NCBI GenBank assembly: GCA_034190875.2
Contig: CM067344.1
Span: forward strand, 71,820,809-71,884,808
Source of the DNA: Urechis unicinctus
Taxonomy: Eukaryota; Annelida; Polychaeta; Xenopneusta; Urechidae
Length of the DNA stretch: 64,000 nt
Direction: 5' to 3'
Under the pieces are notes generated by a model. The model searched no databases. It saw nothing but the letters and a program-made list of their open reading frames with translations, and was not told the origin of the DNA. The position numbers were made by a program, and so were the translations under genes. This document shows positions 38,324-51,195 of this stretch, in pieces. Every line of letters starts with the position of its first letter. Position 1 is the stretch's first letter.

Positions 38324-39235
38324 ATGCATATGCGTGAGTCTCACATAGTCTTCTCCAACACAACGGTTAATATAATCACCCACTATCTCACCCATTTGAT
38401 ATAATAGCAAATAATGGCCTTCTGTTATAACGCTTAATGAAGCCATGTCCCCTCCGAGAGTTGAACATGCAATCAATAGTCTCCACTGACTCGATGATGG
38501 TGACTCTACTCTGGTCGTTCAGTGGCTAATTACGCGAGGAGGCAGCCATAGAGTCTCGTTCCTCTTTCACTTCCTGTTATTTCGTTGAAGATGGAGGGAT
38601 GTTTGCCGCGAGTGAGAGGAGATAAGATCTGATGGCTGAAGGGATTATTTGTATAAACACTTGCTAGATAATGATATGTTTCACCAACCATACACGGACG
38701 ACTTCTGTCGGGATATGGAATTGTTCAGCCATGATTGTATGTACGTTCAAGCCCACGCAGAGGAATAAGACCCTCGTGTTGTACAGTATAAATTTTAAAG
38801 GGCATTTTCTGAGAGGAGAGAGCGACCGGCTTCTGAGAGGAGAGAGCGAATGTCAGATCCATTCGACCACATAACGCCCGGAAACAGTAAATTCTCCACA
38901 AATATATTTACCGAATCAGACCGATTTTCGGATTATTGCCGTCAATAATAAATTTACGCCTCCGAGAAAAGTGATTTCCCTGGGCTATCGCTAGTATCCA
39001 AGTGGAGTAAGCACCAAGTGAGCGATAGGAGCTCCAGCAGATGGTGACGGCGCAACGCAGAACAGAATAACTGATTGCTTTGGCTGTTGCGACATAAGCG
39101 AGTGCTGAAATAGGAGGTGAATGATCTGTATCGCTCTTTATTGATGCAAATACGGATAGCTCTTCATCGGCGGACAGAAGTCGCGTCATCCAATGTGCCG
39201 GAGGAATAGCATGTGCATCTTGTGTTAAAATACAG

Positions 39236-40708
39236 ACATGTCGCAATCTTCCGGGTTGTGCTGTAAACTACTTCTGTATCGGTGGCTTCTTGATATTCGT
39301 GGGGAGTATATTGCTTTGTACTTTAGGTTTTATAATCGTACTCCCGTACGAAGCCACACGAGACTGGAATCAGGTCACTTGTCGAGTCCTGAATGTGTCG
39401 ATCAGTTCATTCGCTTGTTCCTGTCAGCGACAACTCACACAGTACGAGTCGTGCATAAACAAATACCCGTGTTTACAGATATACGTGGCTTACACGGCCG
39501 AAGATATAGCGGGCGTTGTCTATGAAAGCAATGGCAAATGGTCCAACCAGACGACTTTTGATCATGATGTCAATGCTACTTTTGTTGATGAAAGCGACAT
39601 ATCTCGGGAAAATAGGTCGAAGAAGCCTTATTCCGTCCAGCGTACGAAATCCTCAGATACTCGACATGAATTAAAAGTCAATTTGAAAAGGCTTCATCCA
39701 ACTGAAAGACATGTTTTCAACCAAAAGTCACCGGGAACAAATAACGCTCATCGCCATCACATGAAAGACTTGGAAAATGAAAGCAAACCATACTTTGTTA
39801 AGGTCGGCAATGGGGATGCTGGTAATTTGTCTTTCGGCGCGGGAACCAAAAGCGATATATTGAGCAGGGAATCGCATGCACAGAACAGGACGTCAGAGAG
39901 AAGAGACGGGGAAATAAAGGCGATGCTGTTCCGCAACTGGGATGACTCCTTCCATGAAATGGTGAGCACACTTTACCAATGAAGCACTAAGCAGATAATT
40001 TGTGCCCCGTTTTTAATTTCAGTTTTTCGTTGCGCAATCATGGATAATTTAGAATTAAGATAGAAGTTTTTTAGTCAATAAATATTAATAATGGCAGTGG
40101 GAAAGCAGTTTAAAAGCCACAATTGTCTGGCTTTGACCCGCTATAATGTATATTGTGCAAACTAAATAACCGGCCTTTACTTTCATAATCTTGCCGTAAA
40201 TTCACCCCTGTCCATGTATGTATAAAGGTGGGACCCTAGTAACGTTTGCCCAGGCCCACGGATGTTTACAACAGTCTTAGGGAATCTTACACTGTCGTTA
40301 TGAACAGATCAGTTACGTGCGGAAACATGTTGATGGGATCTAAGAATGACTAATAAATAAACATTGTCGTGCCAGTGTACATTACAGGAGTGTGGCGACG
40401 AGGAATGGAACGTCAAAGTAACCTCCAGATTCCGCCTCCAGTGGGGCCGCGATAACCTCAATTTCCCTTGCTTCTACAACCCTAAGAATCAAACTCAAGT
40501 CGTCGCCGAGCGAACTAGCCATTCCACGACGATTCACGCCATCCTCTGGCCGATTATTTCTCTCCTAAGCGGCGTTGGACTCTGGGTTGGTCAATGCCTG
40601 GGCTGTTATGGGGTGAAGAAAAAGCCAGTTGATGCTGAGCCAATGAAGGTGACCTCACGCAGGAGGCAACATGGTTTTCTGCATGCACCAGTCACTGTCC
40701 CTTCTTGA
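39236..40708 (+). CDS. BK-channel beta-subunit-like (KCNMB/TipE superfamily) protein, 5' exon missing
   Basis: Two exons are visible, 39236-39961 and 40388-40708 (stop TGA). Exon 1 begins after AATACAG in the frame TCRNLPGCAVNYF and has TM1 (FLIFVGSILLCTLGFIIVLP). A Cys-rich loop follows with WNQVTCRVL, CSCQRQL, ESC and the superfamily hallmark KYPCLQIYVAYT. Exon 2 has FPCFYNPKNQTQVV, then TM2 (ILWPIISLLSGVGLWVG) and a short basic tail. Vertebrate KCNMB proteins have the same YPCLQV, CFYSP and WPSLTLLGG landmarks. The stretch of about 150 residues between YPCLQ and CFYNP is longer than usual and hydrophilic, with several N-x-S/T sites. The predicted role is modulation of a Ca2+-activated K+ (or Na+) channel. 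The start codon must be on an upstream exon that I could not place; the ATG at 39238 is in another frame. Confidence 0.78.
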
Positions 40709-40726
40709 GGAATATCTACACTGACA

Positions 40727-40818
40727 TTTCATAGTGAACAGCCCCGCCCACGCGGATTTCATAGTGAACAGCCCCGCCCACGCCGATTTCATAATGAACA
40801 GCCCCGCCCACGCGGATT
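40727..40818. repeat. 30-bp tandem repeat, 3 copies, with GC-box-like core
   Basis: Three 30-bp units of ATTTCATA(G/A)TGAACAGCCCC then GCCCACGC(G/C)G begin about 20 bases after the stop codon of the KCNMB-like gene, within its 3' UTR. The units differ at two positions. Confidence 0.95.
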
Positions 40819-42048
40819 TCGCACATAAAGTTCAATTGGAATTTCGATTTCCATCAAGAAATCATGACTGCATTTTGTAGATTAATCTTCACGTTATTAG
40901 TTATTTGAAGCACTGGATGCATCATTGGGCTGTGATTCGCTTCTGATGGTACACATTCCACCAAATCACCAGCAAATATATTCACCAGTGTATTAGCTTT
41001 TATAATAAAACGTTGCAATAACGCATGCTTTTCAATGTAAATGCATTTGATGGATTTAAAGCTAGAATTCATCTAGTGCAAATGCGAGACCAGCAATCTG
41101 TTCCACAATAGCATATCTACATGGCGTCGCCATCGATAACAATTTCCACTTGAAAAGTCATGTCCAGTTGTTCAGGTGGGCCGTCTGTTGTTTCTCGGAT
41201 TAACATAACCAGAAGACGGCTATTGGTGATTGCTTAAACCCAATCGATCTATGTAACATGAAACAATGACATTCTTCAAAGGGCTTCAAATTTGGCCTTC
41301 TGACAACCCACCAACGAAATAGCACCAGCAACGCCATATGAACAAGGAACGCTAAAAAGCACCACGATTAAAAGGGCTGAATACAAAGTGTTAAGCAACA
41401 ATACAACAGACACCTGACGTTAATTATTACCATTATTATTGTGCAAATATGTATTGATAAAGCATTGTGCATATAATAAGTAAAATCGCATCATTAGCAA
41501 CTGATGCCCAGCTTGTTCCAACCCAACTCAACCTGGGTAGCAATCAATCCACCTTCAAATAACATTCAAGCCGAGGTAGGTATAGTATCGACAACTTGCC
41601 ACTATGCATGTATGCACTCGACCGTGCAATTAACACCGTGTAATCGAGCCCGCCACATAGGGTGTACTGCTTCACCCTAGCAATTATTAATGTGTAACTT
41701 AATGTCTCATGTATCTGGGAAATATTGCATGCTGTAGACTCCTGCTATCATCGATCCTACCGTTTCAGCTTCATAGTATCCATCACAATCAAACATATTG
41801 CTCAATTTAGTAGGAATGCATACATACGCGAAACACCAGTGTAATTCTGCTTCTCACATACTGCGCGTGTGAAGTCATTTGCGCGTGTATGAGCAATCCA
41901 GCGCTACTTAACCCTCTCCCTGGAAACCCAATAGTTACCATTTGTATTTCAGTGTAGATGTATATTCACGTTATGGTAACGATAATTGCATGTGGTGTTC
42001 TACAGACAATACATCAATATGTTGTCAATATGTTATTGACACTGCTGC

Positions 42049-42317
<269 letters not shown>

Positions 42318-42646
42318 CGGGAGCGGGAGCGGGTTTTCTCACCAAGCTGCCTCCATTACTAGGTGGGAGGCCTGACTCGCGGAGTGCATGATGGGTGTTA
42401 TGTTCTATTCATTTGTTGCATTTGCAAAGTAATGTACTTTTATATTGATGTTTCTTGTGTATATTGATGTTACCTGTGTTTTTATATAATGTGTAACATG
42501 CATAGTTTTTTTATGTATGTCTATGCATTTATAATGATGTTAACATTTTGCATTCAAACCGTGTGGTCACGTGACCTTGTGTATATAAGCTGTGGCGTCT
42601 TCTGCCAACGGCACATGACCATTGATGCCAAAAACGGCTTAAATTA

Positions 42647-42709
42647 GAACGAACGAACGAACGAACGAACGAACGAACGAACGAACGAACGAACGAACGA
42701 ACGAACGAA

Positions 42710-42737
<28 letters not shown>
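42647..42737. repeat. (GAAC)n tetranucleotide microsatellite
   Basis: About 22 nearly perfect GAAC units. The minus strand reads as Phe-Val-Arg-Ser repeats, which are artefacts. Confidence 0.98.
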
Positions 42738-42741
<4 letters not shown>

Positions 42742-43043
42742 CGGCAGATAGCATTTTTTGGAGTTACAGTTGGAGTTAAATAAAGACGAGTAGTTTTATC
42801 ACGAGAACCTTCTTGTTGTATTGGTGAGTTCCATTAAGTTGAACCATATTGCTGGTATTCGTGTTAGTCAGAGGTGTTGGGGAAGTCCTGTAAAGCGGGA
42901 ACCATGAACAGCACCGCTGACTGTCTTGTATTTTCGCCAGTTGCGACGAACCAATAGTTGTGACTGAATTATAACAGAAGTTAAGCTAACAGAAAGTGTA
43001 ATAATTATCCCATTTCGCTATTTGAAACCTACCACTCGCACGC

Positions 43044-43224
<181 letters not shown>

Positions 43225-44196
43225 GGCTTGCCTATATGTCCCAGTCATAACGTCTAGCTTGAAGAATGATACCGAGTAATGCAATTTCACATCAGGATGA
43301 TGCCTTCACCCATAGGATACTTGATGGTTTGAAGTTGACCTGAATTTCCATTGATCAGTGATGCTCGGATTTTGCAAGCTCTGCCTTGTTATTATATTTG
43401 GCAACGAACGAGAAATCCAGGACATCATTCTAAAAATAACAAGTGCCCGATGACTCTTCGTTTTACAGGTGTAAATTGCAAATGAGTTGGTTTAAAGAAA
43501 CTGCCGAGTGATTGCAGATCTTTAGTGGATTACTTTGAAGAGCTTTCTGCAAATACAAGCGGTTCGACACGTTACTATTAATGACTTGAATATTCTAAGA
43601 AACCTTGTTCTCACCAACCTGGAACTCTTTGTTGCAAAGACAATAATGAAGAAGTTTTGGAATGCATGGATTTACCTTGATAATTTTGCCGTAGTAAACT
43701 GTCACAAGGAATCAAATAGAAATAAATATTGTTTGCATTCTAGTAAATATATTTATTTCTTAATTGTGCACACCAATGCAATGATCGATTCTGGCGATAC
43801 TCCCGCATATTTTGTTCGTAACAACTAGAATATATAATTCCTTCTCAATATGACAACATCATGTTCTGTTCAAATACTGAGCACTAAAGCAGAAATTATC
43901 ATCTCGATGGCCGTGATTAAGATAGCAATGGCAAGGTTTGTGCTTTGATAATGGAGTGAGTTGCTCCTAATACTCGAAAGATCACCAGGGCAGAGATAAA
44001 TAAGAGAGTAATAGGTGCACCTTGTGAGATGAAGCTTACACGGGTATTTACATAATAGCTAGAAATCAAGGACTCAAGGAGTATTTCGCCATCGCAAATC
44101 GAAGATGGCTATGAATCTGTTATGCTGTCAATGGTGCTGCAAATGTAGTTTTCCAAACGTGGAACATTCATGGGTAATGGATTCGTCGACCCTTAC

Positions 44197-47100
44197 CTAT
44201 ATAAACGTGGTATGTTCAGGGACCGCGACGTTCAAGATACCACCTGCTGTTTGGGGCTGGGAAACACGCTCTATGGTGTGTAGATGGTCACCAAAACCAA
44301 CTTTTGGTTGTGTGGGGCGAAAAAAACTATCTTCTAAATAACAGACATTCACATTTCGAACACACGGCTCATCTCGCTGGTCTACATGACAGTTGTCGTT
44401 ACTTCTCTTCCGTTTATGACAACAGAAGCAGATGATAAAGATGACGCACAGAAGTACAGCTCCACCACAAGAAATCGGAATGATATAAACCAGTGGAAGT
44501 CTCTGACGCATGTCATATCTCAAACAGCCAACCATATGTTCCAGGTAGCCAACAGACACCTACAGCGCGCAAGGCCATATTTAAATGAAGCCAACTCACG
44601 ATTAAGTGATTTCAAGATATATTGATTCCCTTTTAACATACAGAACCGATCTCACCATGATTGCAAAGAGTTCTTTTCCACATCGCTCAGCGTCTTTCTT
44701 GTGGTATTCGGGACGTGTTGCATTGGGATGACAGCTTATCTGATTATCATGTATATTAATGATTGTACAGTTGGATATTCCTAGGCGAATGTTGTAGTCG
44801 TTCATCTTGGCGCCGGTTAAGAATCCTTCACCCTGTTTGCAAATGTAGATCAATGCTTTAGTTTACAGGGCACTTCATTTGCCATGGAACTGTCTGAGTA
44901 TATAATTCTTTATCTATCATTTGACTCGGTACAATTCAACTTATTGACCTGCTTCTTTAATTGCCTGGTCTCTCGCATCTATGCTCATTAAATAGAATAG
45001 CGACATAAAAATGATCAACTATTTAAATGACAACGCCCACTAACGCTGATATAAATTGGCTTTGGTTCATGAGGTTTAAATCCAAACACTTCCTCTAATG
45101 TCACAAAAGATGGCGCAACATAGAAGGAAAATTTCTTATCTGGGAACTCGTCGGCGATGTCTTGGTACTTATCATATCCATCAAGTTGAAAACCAACAAT
45201 GAAAGTCAGCTTAGATTTGCCAGAGAACGATAGAATAGTAGACTGGGCCACACTTCGTGTTCCGCGAATCGGAAATTTTTTGTTCACGTTATCAATCGAA
45301 TGCAGTTCGTTATCTTCGTCAAATATAGCATTGAGCCGATGGTGATAGCTGTCAGTGAGAGTCATCTGTCCATATTCATCATGAACCAACCCTCCGTCTT
45401 GCTGGCGTTTTCGGCGGTGACTGGGCAGGAACTCGTCAGGAATATCCAGCTTTGGCATAAGACAATTCAGTTTTGTGGAAGAGTTGAGAGGACATAACTG
45501 AAACACATGGAGCTGATGATATATGTTCTGCTGGTTTATTCAAGAAAGTCAGTCGTTGGCAAATTGATGAAGGGGTTGTAGTATTTGGCTCATATATACC
45601 TGACCCATAGTTATAAGCATAACTTTAAGGGGAAACAAAGCAGTTTTGAAAATTCGGTCAAAATTATCAACTCCATTAATACTATTCAACCGATAACTTA
45701 ATCATATCCTGAACTGTTTGCTGGAGGTGATGAAAATCAGTGACATTTACTTAAATAATGCTGCTATGACAGCCAGTGACATCACAAGTCTGTCATGGCA
45801 GCGCCCATACCGAGGTTAATAAGTATTTCTATACAAACCAGTACCAAGTTACATATAATGCTGGAAACCAGACCGACAGAGCTTGTAGAACGGTTCTGTC
45901 CTCTTCTAAATACCATTCAGCAAATATGACCTGCTATTGTGTGTTTTACTCACAGAGGTGTAGAAAGTTGTATTGGTTTTCTTTTCTTGCGTTTGACCCA
46001 CTGTCACCGTGAAGATGTATTCTTGGGTAATCTCGAGTATTGGATTGGCAACTGCATCCAGATTCGTCCCCGATACATTAAGTGAGGTTCCCCCGCTGAT
46101 ATGATACACAAATCACACGCTCGACGATGGTCACTGTGTTAATGTCCAATAACCTAGTGGTGTGTTATATATTACGGTTTCTTGCTGATAAACGCATGTG
46201 ACCGGATGTACAGCGTTGCGCGGATTAGTCCGCACAGTAACGGCCGAAATGTTTGTCAGGTTTTTGATTAGGGACAATGGATCCAACGAAACAAAAATTT
46301 TCATTTCTCGTAGAGTTAATACAATATTTAATCCTAGCTTTCTTTACTGATTTGATAAGAAATAACTCCAGATATATGCTCTGATGATCGATCTTGAACT
46401 GCTATGCAGTGAATTGCCAATGTATGCAACATTATCATCTGATTGTATCGCGCGGCGTTACTGAAGGAGTCTTATGTAAATGAACGAATAAATATGTGAT
46501 ACTCATAATAAGTTACCTAAACAAACCCTTGATATGGTGATATTCACACAAAACAACATTCTTTAAGTTGAAAAAGGATGTGTTTCTGACCTGATTATGT
46601 GGTCTAGTGGGTAAATATCGTCAATTTCGGGATTTCCTCTGTACGTGTAATGAAACCTAGTAAATCTTACTTCCGAATTGAACAACACCGCAATGGTAAG
46701 CCGCATATCTATGGCACGTTTGTTTGTTGCTGGAGAGATAAAGAAGGCTGTAGTACCTGACGAATAACTTCTGCACCAACAATAAAACCCCATTTTAGAT
46801 GACAGCCAATATTATATTTTTATAACCATTTAGCTCACATACAATCGTTGAATATTTATATATATATACTACTCACATGTTAGCACTAACAGTGTCTCCT
46901 ATGTACGCAGCATATGGCGCAAGTTGGCTGAAGTATCTACCGGTCAAAGTGATGTTTGTTCCACCAGCGATAGGTCCAAACAGAGGCGAAACGTTGTCCA
47001 CAGGATTATGAATGAGCCTCGTATTTACTTGAGAGAGTCATTCACAGCAAACATACGTTAGCTGGGTGTAGCATACCAAGAAGATATTCTCAAATTGATT

Positions 47101-48763
47101 AGTGATAGATTGACGAAGATTTATTTCAGCCTTTAGATAGTTTGCATTTATGATACAACATGTGTTTTCAAAAAGAGACATGTTGATAACAATTGTGCTT
47201 TCTTTTGATTGGCATGAGCCAAATAACAATCGATGAGAAGGTCTTTGTTTCCCGGTTAAAAGATCCTGTATCTCTGAGAACCATAGATAATTTTTTTATT
47301 GCCAAAACGATAGATAAAAACGATGTTATAAGGATGACTTACCAAGATATAATACTGTGATGCCAATCGCTGGATGAGAACATTTCTGTCCTATTGCATA
47401 TTTGCTCCCCAGAATTCAAAGAGGGAACACCTTAAGCAGGGGCTAGTGTTGTACCAAGTGCCTTTTTTTGTCGTTATTTTGGAACCCTTTCTTAAATTTT
47501 GGTCGAATCGGTTAAGCTATATGTTATAGATATCTATCCAGGTTGCGTTTTCTCCTACTAATCCCCGTGTTTAAAAGTCAAGGTTTTCCACATACCATCA
47601 GACATAGACGTTTTTCATAACATTACCGGACAAATAGAATGTGTAATTTTGCTTAGTTAACAGAACAATGGAGGTCGTGATAATTTGCCATAGCTACTGG
47701 TAGTACGGACTGTGCTAACCAGTGAAGTCAATTGACAATGACAAAAATTATCACGAAAATTTAGAGAAAATTTACAATCGTATTTCTTTCAAAACAATAA
47801 TTTTGCAATACATAATTGATGGGAATTTATCACACCGGTAAAATGAGCAATCGGTTTGGCCTTGCTATATCTTTCCAGTTCCCATTTAATCTTATATTGT
47901 CAGGCAATGATCTGGTAACATGTTATGGGCAAATCTTTTTAAAGGTTCCTACCTTTTTGACACAACGCCCCAGTAATGTGAGTTACGAAGATTCCATCAA
48001 TCAATGGCGATTGACAGCGACACCAGAATCCACCGCTAGATGTAATTTCACAAGTACCGTTGTTTTCACACGGTGATTCGATGCATGGATGCCATGTTGT
48101 CATGTCACTGATAAGTGCTGCCGTGAAAGTGGTAGAAGTGGTCGTGTCAGTACTAGGGTTTGCAGGAGATGAAGTTGCGAGAGTGGTAACTCTTGGTGAG
48201 GAGGTGGTAGCTGTTGGTGAGGAGGTGGTAGATGTGGTGGAATAAGGTGGATAAATGAATGGGCCAATGGTAGAAGCAGATGTGGTTTGCTCAGTTGTGG
48301 AGGTGTCTGTGTCAACGGCAACTGTGCTTAGGATGATTGTTGGTGTGGTATGGAAAGTGGTAGTTGGGCTTTTGTTAGTAGCAGATGTGGTCGCGGCAGT
48401 AGTAGGATCAGAAGTAGATGTGGTCGCGGCAGTAGTAGGGTCAGATGTGTTCGCGGTAGTAGTAGGGTCAGAAGAAGATGAGGTCGCAGCAGTAGTAGGG
48501 TCAGATGTGGTTGCGTCAGTAGTAGGGTCAGAAGTAGATGAGGTTGTATCCGCCCATGTATTCATTTTGCCTGGAAAGGAAACAGCAACGTAAAACAAGG
48601 TAGTGTAAGTAAAAAGACAAGTTATACAAATAACCATCCCACTGACATTTGCTATGAGCATACCTTGAAATGGCAGTATGATCAAGAAAAGCTTGGCAAG
48701 TAGCATATCGGCTGTTGTCCAAATTGATCTAACAATCGCATTAGTTGAAGGAGTTCTGCTCAA
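44197..48763 (-). CDS. Plexin-like IPT/EGF single-pass membrane protein, copy B (8 exons)
   Basis: This is a paralogue of copy A with the same exon order: 48664-48706 (or to about 48763), 47952-48570, 46877-47027, 46591-46770, 45954-46095, 45045-45497, 44656-44832 and 44197-44559 (about 700 residues). It differs in three ways. The stalk in exon 2 is much longer and mucin-like (SDPTTAATTS-type repeats) before the EGF-like domain (SPCENNGTCEI to FWCRCQ). Exon 6 is about 50 codons longer, with an RRKR basic site and an acidic stretch. The cytoplasmic tail ends early at PEHTTFI. The TM helix (VYIIPISCGGAVLLCVIFII) and HKRKR stop-transfer are conserved. The first in-frame ATG (48704-48706) gives a short signal peptide, MLLAKLFLIILPFQ. 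The position matching the copy A start is not ATG in frame. Confidence 0.82.
48110..48560 (-). repeat. Mucin-like Thr/Ser coding repeat in copy B
   Basis: Imperfect units of about 27-33 bp encode variants of TS-SDPTTAAT, best preserved at 48385-48540. More diverged Thr/Ser/Pro sequence lies on the EGF side. Dense Thr and Ser suggests an O-glycosylated stalk. Copy A has only a short equivalent (about 15 residues). Confidence 0.9.
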
Positions 48764-49215
48764 ATGGATGACACTATTTAAAGGGACAATTGTGGACTAA
48801 AGACACGCAATAGCTCTACTGAATCCGGGTTATACGCAATGTAAGCTGTTGGAATGCAGGATGTACCCTTTACATCGTATGTACAACTATACGTCAAGCG
48901 TTCCGAATGTCCGCGGCAGTTAGATCAGTGGATGTGGATAACTTCTGAGGCTACTCATCCTTTTAAGTTTTATAAACTTGTTTCACAAGAATTGCGCATC
49001 AAAACATCGCTCAGTGTTGTTTTGTACGCTTGAGACGCACTCACTGATGAAAGCGAATCGTGTGTTGTAATTTGGCTGTGATATTTTGCATTGGTAATCG
49101 ATATTCGTGCGAGCCTTTCACCAACTTGTAAATATATATGCCTTTGGTGTGAGGACCAGTGTGAAGGCAGCGTACACACACGACACCACCCCATCACATC
49201 AGCCATTCATGTCCA
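48764..49215. other. 5' flank of receptor copy B
   Basis: No coding exon is supported. Some words here resemble the flank of copy A at 35.9-36.2 kb (for example GTGGATAA before a TACGC-containing stretch), consistent with duplicated 5' flanks. The promoter of copy B is expected here. Confidence 0.4.
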
Positions 49216-49218
49216 TGC

Positions 49219-49246
49219 TGTATATATATACATATATATATATAGA

Positions 49247-49286
<40 letters not shown>

Positions 49287-49313
49287 GATATATATATATA
49301 TATATATATAGCT

Positions 49314-49349
<36 letters not shown>

Positions 49350-49476
49350 AGATATATATAGAGAGAGACGGAGAGAGAAATATATATATATATATATATA
49401 GCAGATAGAGAGATATATCAGAGAGATATACAGAGAGAGAGAGATATATATATAGAGAGATATATACCTATATATA

Positions 49477-49567
<91 letters not shown>

Positions 49568-49591
49568 ATATATCTATATATATATATATAT

Positions 49592-49663
<72 letters not shown>

Positions 49664-49800
49664 ATATCTCTCTCTCTCTCTCTATCTATATCTCCTCTCT
49701 CTCTCTCTCTCTTTCTCTATCTCTCTCTCTCTCTCTATATCTCTCTCTCTCTCTCTCTCTCTATATCTCTCTCTATCTTTATCTCTCTACCTATTTCTCC
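49219..49800. repeat. Complex AT/GA/CT/CA microsatellite block
   Basis: This is a 580-base patchwork of TA, CA, GAGA, TCTC and TATC tracts. It is largely self-complementary: GA-rich units on the left, a TA core at about 49475-49665, and CT-rich units on the right. Confidence 0.97.
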
Positions 49801-51195
49801 TTCTGTCTTATTGAAAAGTTTAGAGATTTTGGCTACTAGAAATTTTCTCCTTGCTAGAATATTGATGCTTTCGTAACCGGAAGTGACACCATCGATGTCA
49901 TTGAAATCTTAGGGTACGACTGTCATCGACAACGTGTTATTCACGGAGATATTTGGGATTGCATATTTTTATCTTACTTTGTGGTTAAGGTAAAAACACA
50001 ACTACTGGGTTTGCGCATTATTGCTTTCACCAATTAAAAAATAATTGAAAAATTGTGGACCTGTATTACAAGGCAAAATTTTTTTTAGCATACATCTCAT
50101 ATTCATTGTATCAAACGCGGTTGACCAAGATAACATGGAATATACAAATTCGCGTTTTATACAAGTAAACAAGAGGCTCATGATATGGTCAAGTTATGTT
50201 AATTAGTATCATCTTGATCTTCATCATCATAATCAATGTCTGCATTATTATTACTTTCAACGTAATCATCTCCAAGCTGTCAATGACAAAGTTTATTTCC
50301 ATACTTTAGCTGTGGCAGAAAAAAAAATCATTATGATGATCTAAAGCTTACTTCGTTAACTGCTTTCCATACTGCCATTTATCGTTTTGATGGAAAATTT
50401 GATGTGCTGCGGTTGCTGATGGTACTACCATTAACGATGGTTATAATTTTCGATTTTAATTTTGCTATAATTTCGTCATTAATACAATTCAACTGTTTGC
50501 AAAACGTGACGCAGTTTTTATGATTATTGAATCGTTACTTGCGGTTTTATTAGTGAACGCAATTTCTTTAAAGTTGTCAAATTATAAGGTGTATTGTGAT
50601 AACCATCATTATGTTAGTTCTGTTAAATTGATTAAAAGTTTTAAGCTGAAGTGGGGTCGTTGTATGCATCACGGCTATGTATAACTTTACATTATCATTA
50701 TCATTGTGATCAACTCCTACTTATGACATCGTCATCAGATCAACAGTTATATTTTCCATTGTCATTGTGATACATTATTACTAGCATCATTGTCATCCTA
50801 TTTGTAGTCCTTATCAGCACAATAATCGTTGTTGTTATCATTATAAGCAGCATTATTGTCATCAGCATCATGATAATCAATGTCATTAACATATAAACAC
50901 AATCTTCAAAACATGTGCTTCGTGTTTACATTATATATATGAGTAGCTGATGCTGTTAATATTATCAGTCTAGTGAGTTCTACTGTTGAATTTAGTTGTT
51001 GAGTGTGTGTGTTACGTAGTAAGGAGTAATTGTTTGCTTCAATTTGGTATGGATACGGTATGGAAAGAGCATATGCTGCAATGAGGTTGTGGGTGTTGCA
51101 AATTATTGTGTGATACGGAGGTAACAAGTAGGGTCATTATGTTATCGAGGACGGGTAAGCAGCATCATACGCACCGTTATGATTTAGGTTTCACC
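49801..51195. other. AT-rich intergenic region, no gene seen
   Basis: This is AT-rich sequence with degenerate ATC/ATT trinucleotide runs (50.2-50.25 and 50.68-50.9 kb). No ORF has domain or splice support. Confidence 0.6.

Noticed and set aside
39238..39525. 95-codon ORF starting at an ATG in the KCNMB-like exon
   Set aside because: It is out of frame with the conserved TM1 and YPCLQ residues. The correct frame enters through a splice acceptor two bases upstream (AATACAG).
40727..40818. CRISPR-like array
   Set aside because: The units are contiguous 30-bp tandem repeats without spacers, in a eukaryotic genome.
42529..42741. Phe-Val-Arg-Ser repeat protein
   Set aside because: Reverse-strand reading of the (GAAC)n microsatellite.
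43535..43828. 97-codon plus-strand ORF in the intergenic region
   Set aside because: No recognisable domain, no splice context and AT-rich chance composition.
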